Shown here: one piece after another, positions 34,955-42,161 of the stretch
Layout: every line of letters begins with the position of its first letter
Numbering within the stretch: position 1 is the first letter of the stretch
Assembly (NCBI GenBank): GCA_963726295.1
Contig: CAVSBW010000004.1
Coordinates: 62,001 to 126,000, forward strand
DNA length: 64,000 bases
Reading direction: 5' to 3'
Source of the DNA: DASSQJ01 sp963726295
Lineage (GTDB): Bacteria > Actinomycetota > Actinomycetes > Actinomycetales > Dermatophilaceae
Notes under the pieces: generated by a model
Told to the model about the DNA's origin: nothing
The model's database searches: none
The model's input: only the letters and a program-made list of their open reading frames with translations
Position numbers and translations under genes: made by a program

Positions 34955-35224
34955 ATGCCGCTGAGCACCGACGTCAAGCAGCAGATCATCACCGAGTACG
35001 GAACGTCCGAGGGCGACACCGGCTCCCCCGAGGTGCAGGTCGCGCTGCTCACCCAGCGCATCAAGGACCTCACCGAGCACGCCCGTGAGCACAAGCACGA
35101 CCACCACAGCCGTCGTGGCCTGCTCCTCCTGGTCGGCCGTCGCCGCCGGCTCCTGCGCTACCTCGAGAGCATCGACGTCGAGCGCTACCGCTCGCTGATC
35201 AAGCGCCTCGGCCTGCGCCGTTGA
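34955..35224 (+). CDS. rpsO: 30S ribosomal protein uS15
   Basis: An 89-residue protein of the small subunit, one of the first to bind 16S rRNA. The family signature is complete: GSPEVQVALLTQRIKDLTEH, HKHDHHSRRGLLLLVGRRRR and RYRSLIKRLGLRR at the C-terminus. An AAGGAG stands 12 bases before the ATG. In many bacteria uS15 represses its own translation via its leader; a leader of about 90 bases is available here. pnp follows, as in most bacteria. Confidence 0.96.
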   Translation: MPLSTDVKQQIITEYGTSEGDTGSPEVQVALLTQRIKDLTEHAREHKHDHHSRRGLLLLVGRRRRLLRYLESIDVERYRSLIKRLGLRR

Positions 35225-35230
35225 GACTTC

Positions 35231-35275
35231 CGTCGAGGGGCGGTCCTCACACCACGTGAGGGCCGCCCCTCGACG
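35231..35275 (+). ncRNA. 20-bp hairpin between rpsO and pnp (RNase processing site or attenuator)
   Basis: Left arm 35231-35250 and right arm 35256-35275 pair over 20 positions (one G-U) around the loop ACCAC, beginning six bases after the rpsO stop. No U-tract follows, so a factor-independent terminator is possible but not classical. In E. coli, RNase III cuts a hairpin at the same place and PNPase then lowers its own mRNA; a similar role is inferred. The rest of the 187-base gap to pnp holds only the pnp ribosome binding site. Confidence 0.6.
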
Positions 35276-35411
35276 CATGGGCGGGCCTGTCCCGCCCCGG
35301 AGAACCCACAACTGAACATCGGATGGACCGGTGCCCCCGTGGCACCACCTGAAGGACGCCCGTGCACAACGACGATGCGCGGCGCGCACATGAAACAGAA
35401 AAGGAGGGCCC

Positions 35412-37808
35412 ATGGAGGGTCCCGAGATCACCGCAACCGAAGCCGTCATCGACAACGGCAGCTTCGGTACCCGAACGGTCCGGTTCGAGACCGGACGACT
35501 GGCCAAGCAGGCCGGAGGCGCCGTTGCGGCGTACCTGGACGAGGACACGATGCTCCTGTCCACCACCACCGCGGGCAAGCACCCGCGTGAAGGGTTCGAC
35601 TTCTTCCCTCTGACCGTCGACGTCGAGGAGCGGATGTACGCCGCGGGCAAGATCCCCGGCTCGTTCTTCCGCCGTGAGGGCCGGCCGTCCACGGACGCCA
35701 TCCTCACCTGCCGTCTCATCGACCGGCCGCTGCGCCCGACCTTCACCAAGGGCCTGCGCAACGAGGTCCAGGTCGTCATCACCGTCCTGGCGCTCAACCC
35801 CGACCACCAGTACGACGTCCTCGCCATCAACGCGGCGAGCGCGTCCACCCAGATCTCCGGTCTGCCGTTCTCCGGCCCGATCGGTGGCGTCCGCGTGGCG
35901 CTCATCGACGGTCAGTGGGTCGCCTTCCCGAACTTCTCCGACGCGGAGCGCTCGACCTTCGACATGGTCGTGGCGGGCCGCATCGCCGGCGACGACGTCG
36001 CGATCATGATGGTCGAGGCCGAGTCCACCGACGCCACTTGGGACCTCGTGAAGAGCCAGGGCAAGCAGGCGCCGACCGAGGAGGTCGTGGCCGAAGGCCT
36101 GGAGGCCAGCAAGAAGTTCATCAGGGTCCTCTGCGAGGCCCAGTCCGAGCTCGCGAGCACGGCCGCCAAGCCGGTCGAGGAGTTCCCGATCTTCCTCGAC
36201 TACGAGGACGACGCCTACGCCGCCGTCGAGTCCGCCGTCGCCGGCGAGCTCACCGACGCCCTCCAGATTGCCGGAAAGCAGGAGCGAGAGGAGCGCATCG
36301 ACACCCTCAAGGAGTCGATGAAGGCCTCACTGGCCGAGCAGTTCGAGGGTCGTGAGAAGGAGCTGTCCGCCGCGTACCGCGCCGTGCAGAAGAAGCTCGT
36401 CCGCGAGCGCATCCTTCGCGACAAGGTCCGCATCGACGGGCGCGGCCTGGCCGACATCCGTGCACTCTCGGCCGAGGTCGAGGTGCTCCCGCGAACGCAC
36501 GGCTCGGCGATCTTCGAACGCGGCGAGACCCAGATCATGGGTGTCACCACGCTGAACATGCTCCGGATGGAGCAGCAGCTCGACACTCTCTCGCCGGTGA
36601 CGCGCAAGCGCTACATGCACAACTACAACTTCCCGCCCTACTCCACCGGCGAGACCGGCCGGGTCGGGTCACCGAAGCGGCGCGAGATCGGCCACGGTGC
36701 GCTCGCCGAGCGCGCCCTGATGCCGGTGCTCCCCACCCGCGAGGAGTTCCCCTACGCGATCCGCCAGGTCTCCGAGGCCCTCGGCTCCAACGGCTCCACG
36801 TCGATGGGCTCGGTCTGCGCCTCCACCCTGTCGATGCTCAACGCCGGAGTGCCGCTGCGCGCGCCGGTCGCAGGCATCGCGATGGGCCTGGTGTCCGCCG
36901 AGGTCGACGGGCAGACCCAGTACGCGGCGCTCACCGACATCCTCGGTGCCGAGGACGCGTTCGGCGACATGGACTTCAAGGTCGCCGGCACCCGCGAGTT
37001 CGTCACGGCCATCCAGCTCGACACCAAGCTCGACGGCATCCCCGCCGAGGTTCTGGCCGGCGCGCTGACCCAGGCCCGCGACGCCCGTTTCCACATCCTC
37101 GACGTGATGAACGAGGCCATCGACTCCCCGGACGAGATGAGCCCCTACGCCCCGCGCGTCATCTCGGTGACGGTGCCGGTCGACAAGATCGGTGAGGTCA
37201 TCGGCCCGAAGGGCAAGATGATCAACCAGATCCAGGACGACACCGGCGCCCAGATCTCGATCGAGGACGACGGCACGATCTACATCGGTGCGACCGACGG
37301 CCCCTCGGCCGAGGCCGCACGGGCCGCGATCAACGCAATCGCCAACCCGCAGATGCCGGAGATCGGCGAGCGCTTCCTCGGCACCGTCGTGAAGACGACG
37401 ACCTTCGGGGCGTTCATCTCCCTCCTGCCCGGCAAGGACGGCCTGCTGCACATCTCCGAGGTGCGCAAGCTCGTCGGCGGCAAGCGGATCGACGCGGTCG
37501 AGGACGTCCTGTCCGTCGGCCAGAAGATCCAGGTCGAGCTCAAGGAGATCGACCCGCGCGGCAAGCTGAGCCTCGCGGCCGTCATCGCCGACGGCGGCAC
37601 CGGGTCCGACACCGCACCGGCCGCCCCTGCGGCTGAGGTCGAGGACTCCGACGACGCCGACGGCAGTGACGACGCCAGCGACGACGGTGACGACGCCGAC
37701 TTCGGCGACGAGGGCGGGGAGCGCGGCGACCGTCCGCGCCGTCGCCGTCGCCGCGGGGGCCGCGGTCGGGGCGAGCGCTCCGACGAGGGCGCGAACGCCG
37801 ACGCCTGA
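35412..37808 (+). CDS. pnp: Polyribonucleotide nucleotidyltransferase (PNPase)
   Basis: 3'-to-5' phosphorolytic RNase and RNA polymerase of the degradosome; in streptomycetes the same enzyme was first studied as guanosine pentaphosphate synthetase. The 798 residues show two RNase PH-like domains with a helical linker, the second with active-site marks GSNGSTSMGSVCAS and FGDMDFKVAGT, a KH domain with IGEVIGPKGKMINQIQ, an S1 domain with GAFISLLPGKDGLLHISEV, and a tail of acidic residues followed by an Arg/Gly-rich patch (PRRRRRRGGRGRG). The Arg tail is a lineage trait that can bind RNA. AGGAGG stands six bases before the ATG. Confidence 0.96.
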   Translation: MEGPEITATEAVIDNGSFGTRTVRFETGRLAKQAGGAVAAYLDEDTMLLSTTTAGKHPREGFDFFPLTVDVEERMYAAGKIPGSFFRREGRPSTDAILTCRLIDRPLRPTFTKGLRNEVQVVITVLALNPDHQYDVLAINAASASTQISGLPFSGPIGGVRVALIDGQWVAFPNFSDAERSTFDMVVAGRIAGDDVAIMMVEAESTDATWDLVKSQGKQAPTEEVVAEGLEASKKFIRVLCEAQSELASTAAKPVEEFPIFLDYEDDAYAAVESAVAGELTDALQIAGKQEREERIDTLKESMKASLAEQFEGREKELSAAYRAVQKKLVRERILRDKVRIDGRGLADIRALSAEVEVLPRTHGSAIFERGETQIMGVTTLNMLRMEQQLDTLSPVTRKRYMHNYNFPPYSTGETGRVGSPKRREIGHGALAERALMPVLPTREEFPYAIRQVSEALGSNGSTSMGSVCASTLSMLNAGVPLRAPVAGIAMGLVSAEVDGQTQYAALTDILGAEDAFGDMDFKVAGTREFVTAIQLDTKLDGIPAEVLAGALTQARDARFHILDVMNEAIDSPDEMSPYAPRVISVTVPVDKIGEVIGPKGKMINQIQDDTGAQISIEDDGTIYIGATDGPSAEAARAAINAIANPQMPEIGERFLGTVVKTTTFGAFISLLPGKDGLLHISEVRKLVGGKRIDAVEDVLSVGQKIQVELKEIDPRGKLSLAAVIADGGTGSDTAPAAPAAEVEDSDDADGSDDASDDGDDADFGDEGGERGDRPRRRRRRGGRGRGERSDEGANADA

Positions 37809-37835
37809 CACCGCCACGGGGTCACCCCGTGACCC

Positions 37836-37878
37836 GCGAGAGGGCCCGCACCACCTCAGGTGGTGCGGGCCCTCTCGC
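37836..37878. terminator. Strong terminator hairpin after pnp
   Basis: A 21-base arm (37836-37856), one central C and its exact complement (37858-37878). It lies between the convergent pnp and the 45-residue protein gene, so it can serve both strands. A smaller hairpin, CACGGGGT/ACCCCGTG, lies just before it at 37815-37831. Confidence 0.75.
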
Positions 37879-37890
37879 GTGTGCGGTGCC

Positions 37891-38028
37891 TCAGGCGGCG
37901 GTTCGCTTGCGCAGCGTGACCGGCGCGGTCCAGCGCATCTCCATCCGGGTGCGACCGTCGGTGCCGACGACCGGGACCCAGCGGACGGCCAGGCCGGTGT
38001 CGGTGGTGCGAGCGGCAACCTTCTTCAT
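37891..38028 (-). CDS. 45-residue basic protein
   Basis: A short gene: ATG at 38026-38028, stop TGA at 37893-37891. The product begins MKKVAARTTDTGLAVRWVPV, continues with GTDGRTRMEMRWTAPVT and ends LRKRTAA; the core is a likely pair of beta strands, W-V-P-V-x6-G-R-T-R-M-E-M-R-W. I have the impression that small proteins with such a WVPV...GRxxMExxW core are common in actinobacteria, but I cannot check this. GAGAGGGGG lies eight bases upstream of the ATG. It is preceded by the four-site operator at 38055-38117. Codon use and stop match the neighbours. Confidence 0.6.
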   Translation of the reverse strand: MKKVAARTTDTGLAVRWVPVVGTDGRTRMEMRWTAPVTLRKRTAA

Positions 38029-38054
38029 GGCTGGCCCCCTCTCGTTCGTGGGTT

Positions 38055-38117
38055 GTTCACCTCGTGTTCACCTACAGGGTACGCCATCTCACCGTCCCAG
38101 GTGAACAGCCGGTGAAC
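38055..38117. promoter_or_regulatory. Four-heptamer symmetric operator (GTTCACC x2, GGTGAAC x2)
   Basis: GTTCACC at 38055-38061 and 38066-38072, GGTGAAC at 38100-38106 and 38111-38117. Within each pair the spacing is exactly 11 bases, one DNA turn, and the two pairs are related by exact dyad symmetry around 38086. A possible promoter for the 45-residue protein gene lies inside (minus strand -35 TTCACC at 38105-38100, -10 TACCCT at 38081-38076). It lies between that gene and dapB, which diverge. Regulator unknown. Confidence 0.6.
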
Positions 38118-38194
38118 GACGGCCCGGTCGGAGGGCGTCGGGTCGGCCGAACGGCCGGTCCGTGGGCCCCGGCCGGACTGGTCCACCACGTGGC

Positions 38195-38200
38195 TAGGGT
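38195..38200 (+). promoter_or_regulatory. -10-like box (TAGGGT) of dapB
   Basis: Ends six bases before the ATG at 38207; leaderless spacing. Confidence 0.4.
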
Positions 38201-38206
38201 GGCGCC

Positions 38207-38956
38207 ATGAGCGCGACGAGGGTGGCCGTCATCGGGGCCGCGGGCCGCATGGGCGCGACGGTGTGCGGGGCCGTGGAGGCCGCCGACGGGCTGGAGCTCG
38301 TCGGCCGCTACGACGCCGGGGACGACCTCGGGGACCTCGCCGGCGCCGACGTCGTCGTCGAGTTCTCCGTGCCGGACGCCTCGCCGAACAACGTCGCCCA
38401 CTGCGTCGACCGGGGGGTGCACGTCGTCGTCGGCACCACGGGCTGGACCGAGGAACGCCTGGCCGGTCTGCGCGAGAAGCTGGCCGACCACGCGGAGGTC
38501 GGGGTGCTCGTCGCCCCCAACTTCGCGATCGGTGCGGTCCTGATGATGTCGTTCGCGCGCCAGGCGGCTCGCTTCTACGAGTCGGTGGAGGTCGTCGAGC
38601 TGCACCACCCCGACAAGGTCGATGCCCCGTCGGGCACGGCCGCCCGCACCGCGGAGCTCGTCGGCGCCGCCCGCGAGGAGGCGGGGATGGCGCCTGTGCC
38701 GGATGCCACCCAGCACGACCCGCACGGGACGCGGGGTGGGCGCCTGCACGGCGTCCCCGTGCACTCGGTGCGGCTGCGCGGGCTCGTGGCCCACCAGGAG
38801 GTGCTGCTGGGTGGCCCGGGGGAGATGCTGACCATCCGGCACGACTCCTTCGACCGTGTCTCGTTCATGTCCGGGGTGCTGCACGCCGTGCGCGAGGTCG
38901 CCGACCACCCGGGGCTGACCGTCGGGCTCGAGCACTACCTCGGCCTCGACGGCTGA
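38207..38956 (+). CDS. dapB: 4-hydroxy-tetrahydrodipicolinate reductase
   Basis: Second committed step of the lysine/diaminopimelate pathway: NAD(P)H reduction of the DapA product. The 249 residues have the dinucleotide loop GAAGRMGATV, the catalytic HHPDKVDAPSGTA segment (His-His and Lys), and the C-terminal GVLHAVREVADHPGLTVGLEHYLG, typical of the family. Feeds wall and lysine synthesis with dapA at 45.1 kb. The chelatase gene follows after five bases and is probably co-transcribed. Confidence 0.94.
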   Translation: MSATRVAVIGAAGRMGATVCGAVEAADGLELVGRYDAGDDLGDLAGADVVVEFSVPDASPNNVAHCVDRGVHVVVGTTGWTEERLAGLREKLADHAEVGVLVAPNFAIGAVLMMSFARQAARFYESVEVVELHHPDKVDAPSGTAARTAELVGAAREEAGMAPVPDATQHDPHGTRGGRLHGVPVHSVRLRGLVAHQEVLLGGPGEMLTIRHDSFDRVSFMSGVLHAVREVADHPGLTVGLEHYLGLDG

Positions 38957-38961
38957 GCCAG

Positions 38962-39678
38962 GTGCCCGAGCACACCTCGCCGGCCGGCGGGCCTGCGCTG
39001 GTCGTCTGCGGTCACGGGACCCGCGACACGGAGGGGCGCGCCGCGGTGGCCGCGGTGGTCCGTGCCGTGGTCGAGCGCCTGCCCGACGTCGACGTCCGTG
39101 AGGCCTACGTCGACGTCCACGGACCCGAGGTGGCGGAGGTCGTCGGGTCGCTGCCCCGACCGGCGGACGGGCGGCTCGCCGGCGTCGTCGTGCCGCTCCT
39201 GCTGGCCGCCGGCTACCACGTCCGGGTGGACATCGCCCGGGCGGTGGAGGGTCGCCCCGACGTGGTCGCCACCGCGGCCCTCGGCCCGGACGACCGCCTC
39301 GTCGACCTGGTGCTCGACCGGATGGCGTCGGCGGGCGTGCCCGACGACACGGCCGTCGTCCTCGCGCCCGCCGGCTCGAGCGACGAGCGGGCCCAGGCCG
39401 ACTCGGCGGAGACCGCCCGACGTCTCCAGGCCAGGAGCGGGCGACCGGTGCGGCTGGCCTTCGCCGCCGGTCCACAGCCGACCGTGCCCGACGCCGTGGC
39501 CGCGGCCCGCGCCGACGGCGCTGCCCACGTCACGGTCGCGTCGTACCTGCTCGCCCCGGGCGTCTTCCAGCGACGCATCGAGGGGTCGGGGGCCGACCTC
39601 GTCACCGACCCGCTCCTGCCCGACGCGAGGGTCGTCGACGTGGTCGTCGACCGCTACCGCACGGCGCTCTCGGGCTGA
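38962..39678 (+). CDS. Sirohydrochlorin chelatase-like (CbiX/SirB) protein
   Basis: A 238-residue class II chelatase: two repeated CbiX half-domains, the first with ALVVCGHGTRD (metal-binding His) and the loop LLLAAGYHVRVDI (second His), the second with GSSDERAQAD and ASYLLAPGVFQ. It would insert Fe or Co into sirohydrochlorin for siroheme or cobalamin. No other tetrapyrrole or sulfite/nitrite reductase gene is near. The GTG at 38962 is the most economical start, five bases after the dapB stop. Its TGA lies one base from the stop of azlD, tail to tail. Confidence 0.85.
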   Translation: MPEHTSPAGGPALVVCGHGTRDTEGRAAVAAVVRAVVERLPDVDVREAYVDVHGPEVAEVVGSLPRPADGRLAGVVVPLLLAAGYHVRVDIARAVEGRPDVVATAALGPDDRLVDLVLDRMASAGVPDDTAVVLAPAGSSDERAQADSAETARRLQARSGRPVRLAFAAGPQPTVPDAVAAARADGAAHVTVASYLLAPGVFQRRIEGSGADLVTDPLLPDARVVDVVVDRYRTALSG

Positions 39679-39679
39679 C

Positions 39680-39994
39680 TCAGCCCCAGCCCAGCGCCCG
39701 CAGTCCGGCTGCCACCACCGCGGCGCCGACCACGACGACGAGGAAGTTCGCGCGCAGGAGCAGCAGCACCACCGCGGCACCGAGGGCGGCCGCGCGGGCG
39801 TCGAGCACGAGCGAGCCCCCGGGGGCGACGAACGTCTGCACTGCGACCAGGGCAGCGAGGAGGGCGACGGGCAGGAGCGTGGTCACTCGGGAGCGGCGCT
39901 CGCCCTCGACCACCCGCTCCGGCACGAGGTAGCCGGCGAGCTTGAGCAGATACGCGAGGACGCACGCGAGCAGCACCGTGGCCCACGTGCTCAT
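39680..39994 (-). CDS. azlD: AzlD family branched-chain amino acid exporter, small subunit
   Basis: A 104-residue protein with four hydrophobic helices, partner of AzlC in an exporter for branched-chain amino acids (BrnE in Corynebacterium, which also exports methionine). Its ATG overlaps the azlC stop (ATGA). Assignment is by size, hydrophobicity, the TTLLPVALLAALVAVQTF segment and by the pair with AzlC. Confidence 0.85.
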   Translation of the reverse strand: MSTWATVLLACVLAYLLKLAGYLVPERVVEGERRSRVTTLLPVALLAALVAVQTFVAPGGSLVLDARAAALGAAVVLLLLRANFLVVVVGAAVVAAGLRALGWG

Positions 39995-40764
39995 GGCAAC
40001 GGGTCCGACCCGGGCAGGGCGCCGTCGGCACCCTCGAGCGGTCCTTCGTGCCGGCCGGGGTGCCGCAGCCCGACCACGACGGCGGCCAGCGCGGCGAGGA
40101 TCACGGGGACCCCTGCTGGGAGGAACGGGCTGGTCACGAGGGCGACGAACACCGCGAGGACGGCAGTGGCCGCGGCGTCCCCGCTGCGCAGGCGGGGCCA
40201 GAGGAGCGCCGCGAAGGCCGCGGCCGCCGCGGCGTCGAGCCCCCAGCGGCGGGGGTCGCCGAGCGCGTTGCCGACCAGCGCGCCGAGCAGGGTCATGAGG
40301 TTCCAGCCGATGAACACCGTGGTCCCGGTGAGCCAGAACCCCAGGCGCTGTGCCGCTCGTTCCGGCTGGGCCACCCCCACCGCCGTCGACTCGTCGATCG
40401 TGAGCTGCGCGGCGGCGATCCGGCGGACACCCCTGACTCCGAGGAAGCGCGAGGTCTGCAACGCGTACAGGCCGTTGCGGACGCCGAGCAGGGTGGAGGT
40501 CGCAACAGCGGCGGCGCCACCGCCGCCGGCCCCGAGGATGCCGATGACGGCGAACTGCGAGCCGCCACTGAAGAGCAGCAGGCTGAGGGTCTGCGTCTGC
40601 CACACGTCGAGCCCCGACGCCACCGAGAGCGCCCCGAAGGAGATGCCGTAGGCACCGGTGGCACCGCCGACGTAGAGGGACTGCCGCATCACCTCGCGCC
40701 GGCGGGTGGCGGAGAGGTGCGCGCCGTCGTCCTCCTCCACCGTCCCGGCGACGGGACCGGTCAC
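39991..40764 (-). CDS. azlC: AzlC family branched-chain amino acid exporter, large subunit
   Basis: A 257-residue permease with about seven helices. AzlC/BrnF marks: GISFGALSVASGLDVWQT, LLLFSGGSQFAVIGI and the DESTAVGVAQ segment. With AzlD it exports excess Ile, Leu, Val or Met. Begins with GTG at 40764 overlapping the acetyltransferase stop (GTGA). No Lrp-type regulator, the usual partner, is adjacent. Confidence 0.88.
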   Translation of the reverse strand: MTGPVAGTVEEDDGAHLSATRRREVMRQSLYVGGATGAYGISFGALSVASGLDVWQTQTLSLLLFSGGSQFAVIGILGAGGGGAAAVATSTLLGVRNGLYALQTSRFLGVRGVRRIAAAQLTIDESTAVGVAQPERAAQRLGFWLTGTTVFIGWNLMTLLGALVGNALGDPRRWGLDAAAAAAFAALLWPRLRSGDAAATAVLAVFVALVTSPFLPAGVPVILAALAAVVVGLRHPGRHEGPLEGADGALPGSDPLP

Positions 40765-41366
40765 CGGTCCCCGTCCGAGGCCAGGACCGCGGTCAGGCGG
40801 ACCTCGCGCAGGGTATCGCCGTCCGGGGACACGACGCGGTCGCGGAACGCGCCGTCCGGGCCGAAGCCGGAGGCCGTGAGGAACGCGCGGCCCTCCTCGT
40901 CGTCGGCGAGGAGCCACGCGGCGACGCTGTCCGCCCCGGCATCCCGGAGCAGGTCGACTCCGGCGTTGAGCAGCCGCGACCCGTGGCCCTGGCGGCGTGC
41001 GTCGGGGTGCACGGCAAGCAGCGTCACCTCGCCGCCGGCGGGGCCGGCGTCGGGGTCCTGGCTGGGGCCGATGGCGGCGGCGCCCACCACCTGCTCGCCC
41101 GCGCAGGCGACGAGCAGTCGGTGCACCCCCTCGGGTGGAGCGGCCAGGCTGTCGCGCCAGGCCCGGGCGAACGGCTCGGGCTCGAACATCGCGACGACGT
41201 CGTCCGGCACGCGCCCCGCGTAGACCTCGCGGAAGACCACGGCCTGCACCATCCCGACGGCTGGGGTGTCGTTCGGCCGGGCGGCCCGCACACTGGCGTC
41301 GGCGAGGGGTCCGGGGGAGTGCTCGTGCCCGTGGGGGTGGTCGTGCTCGTGGGGGTGCTCGTCCAT
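40761..41366 (-). CDS. GNAT acetyltransferase with His-rich N-terminus
   Basis: A 201-residue GNAT protein whose first 15 residues, MDEHPHEHDHPHGHE, hold six His; such a tract can bind Ni, Zn or Co. The acetyl-CoA loop is VHPDARRQGHGSRLL, and the C-terminal GFGPDGAFRD segment fits the fold. ATG overlaps the ECH stop by one base and the stop overlaps azlC, so it is the middle gene of the ECH-GNAT-azlC-azlD operon. Substrate unknown; an amino acid or its derivative is an attractive guess from the exporter next to it. Confidence 0.8.
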   Translation of the reverse strand: MDEHPHEHDHPHGHEHSPGPLADASVRAARPNDTPAVGMVQAVVFREVYAGRVPDDVVAMFEPEPFARAWRDSLAAPPEGVHRLLVACAGEQVVGAAAIGPSQDPDAGPAGGEVTLLAVHPDARRQGHGSRLLNAGVDLLRDAGADSVAAWLLADDEEGRAFLTASGFGPDGAFRDRVVSPDGDTLREVRLTAVLASDGDR

Positions 41367-42097
41367 CAGCGCCCCCGGAACCGCGGCTCGCGGCGCTCGC
41401 GGAACGCGGTGCGCCCCTCGGCGAGGTCGTCGCTGCGCCAGGCGCGGGCGAACGCCGCCTCGTAGCGGGCGACCTCCTCGTGGTTGTCGTGGTGGGCGTC
41501 GAAGCCGCTCTTCGAGCCCGCCTGCGTGAGCGGGGCGAGCCGGGCCGCCCCTGCCGCGAGCACCACGGCGTCATCCGGACCACCCCTGACCTGGGCGAAC
41601 CCGAGGCGCCACGCGTCGTCGGCACCCAGCACCTCGGCGGTGAGCACCATCTGCCGCGCCGCACCCTCGCCCCAGAACCGGGCCAGCCGGTCCAGGGTCC
41701 AGTGGTCGACCATGAGCCCCAGTCTGGCCACGGGGACGGCGAAGCGCGCGTCGCCGGCGACCACCCGCACGTCACAGGCCAGGGCCAGCTGCATGCCGAG
41801 CCCCATGCAGGAGCCCTCGACGGCGGCGACCGTGGTCACGGGCACCGCGGACAGGTGCTGGAGGACCTCCGCGAGGCGGTGGGTGAACGTGACGTCCTCG
41901 AGCTCGGTGAGGTCGGCTCCCGAGCAGAAGTGGCCCCCGGCCCCGGTCAGCACGAGGGCCCGCGCCGACGCGCCCATCGCGTCCACGACCGCGCTGTGGA
42001 GCTCGTCCAGCGCCTCGAGGTTCAGCGCGTTGCGGCGCTGCTGGCGGTCGATCGTGACGACGGCGACGTCGCCGTCGCGGTGGGAGAGGATCGGCAC
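41366..42097 (-). CDS. Enoyl-CoA hydratase/isomerase family protein
   Basis: A 243-residue crotonase-fold protein. ALVLTGAGGHFCSGADL supplies the first oxyanion-hole loop and VAAVEGSCMGLGMQLALACD the second; the Glu pair used by true hydratases is not clearly in place, so the reaction could be hydration, isomerisation or hydrolysis of an acyl-CoA. The GTG at 42097 is chosen because TAGGGT ends seven bases before it. First gene of a four-gene operon with the AzlCD exporter. Confidence 0.85.
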   Translation of the reverse strand: MPILSHRDGDVAVVTIDRQQRRNALNLEALDELHSAVVDAMGASARALVLTGAGGHFCSGADLTELEDVTFTHRLAEVLQHLSAVPVTTVAAVEGSCMGLGMQLALACDVRVVAGDARFAVPVARLGLMVDHWTLDRLARFWGEGAARQMVLTAEVLGADDAWRLGFAQVRGGPDDAVVLAAGAARLAPLTQAGSKSGFDAHHDNHEEVARYEAAFARAWRSDDLAEGRTAFRERREPRFRGR

Positions 42098-42104
42098 GTC
42101 GTCG

Positions 42105-42110
42105 ACCCTA
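42105..42110 (-). promoter_or_regulatory. -10-like box (TAGGGT) of the ECH-azlCD operon
   Basis: Ends seven bases before the GTG at 42097. It lies back to back with the DUF1028 gene start. Confidence 0.4.
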
Positions 42111-42161
42111 ACCGAGGCCGGCCACCTCGACACCGGATGGTCGAGGCACCACGATCGGGCC

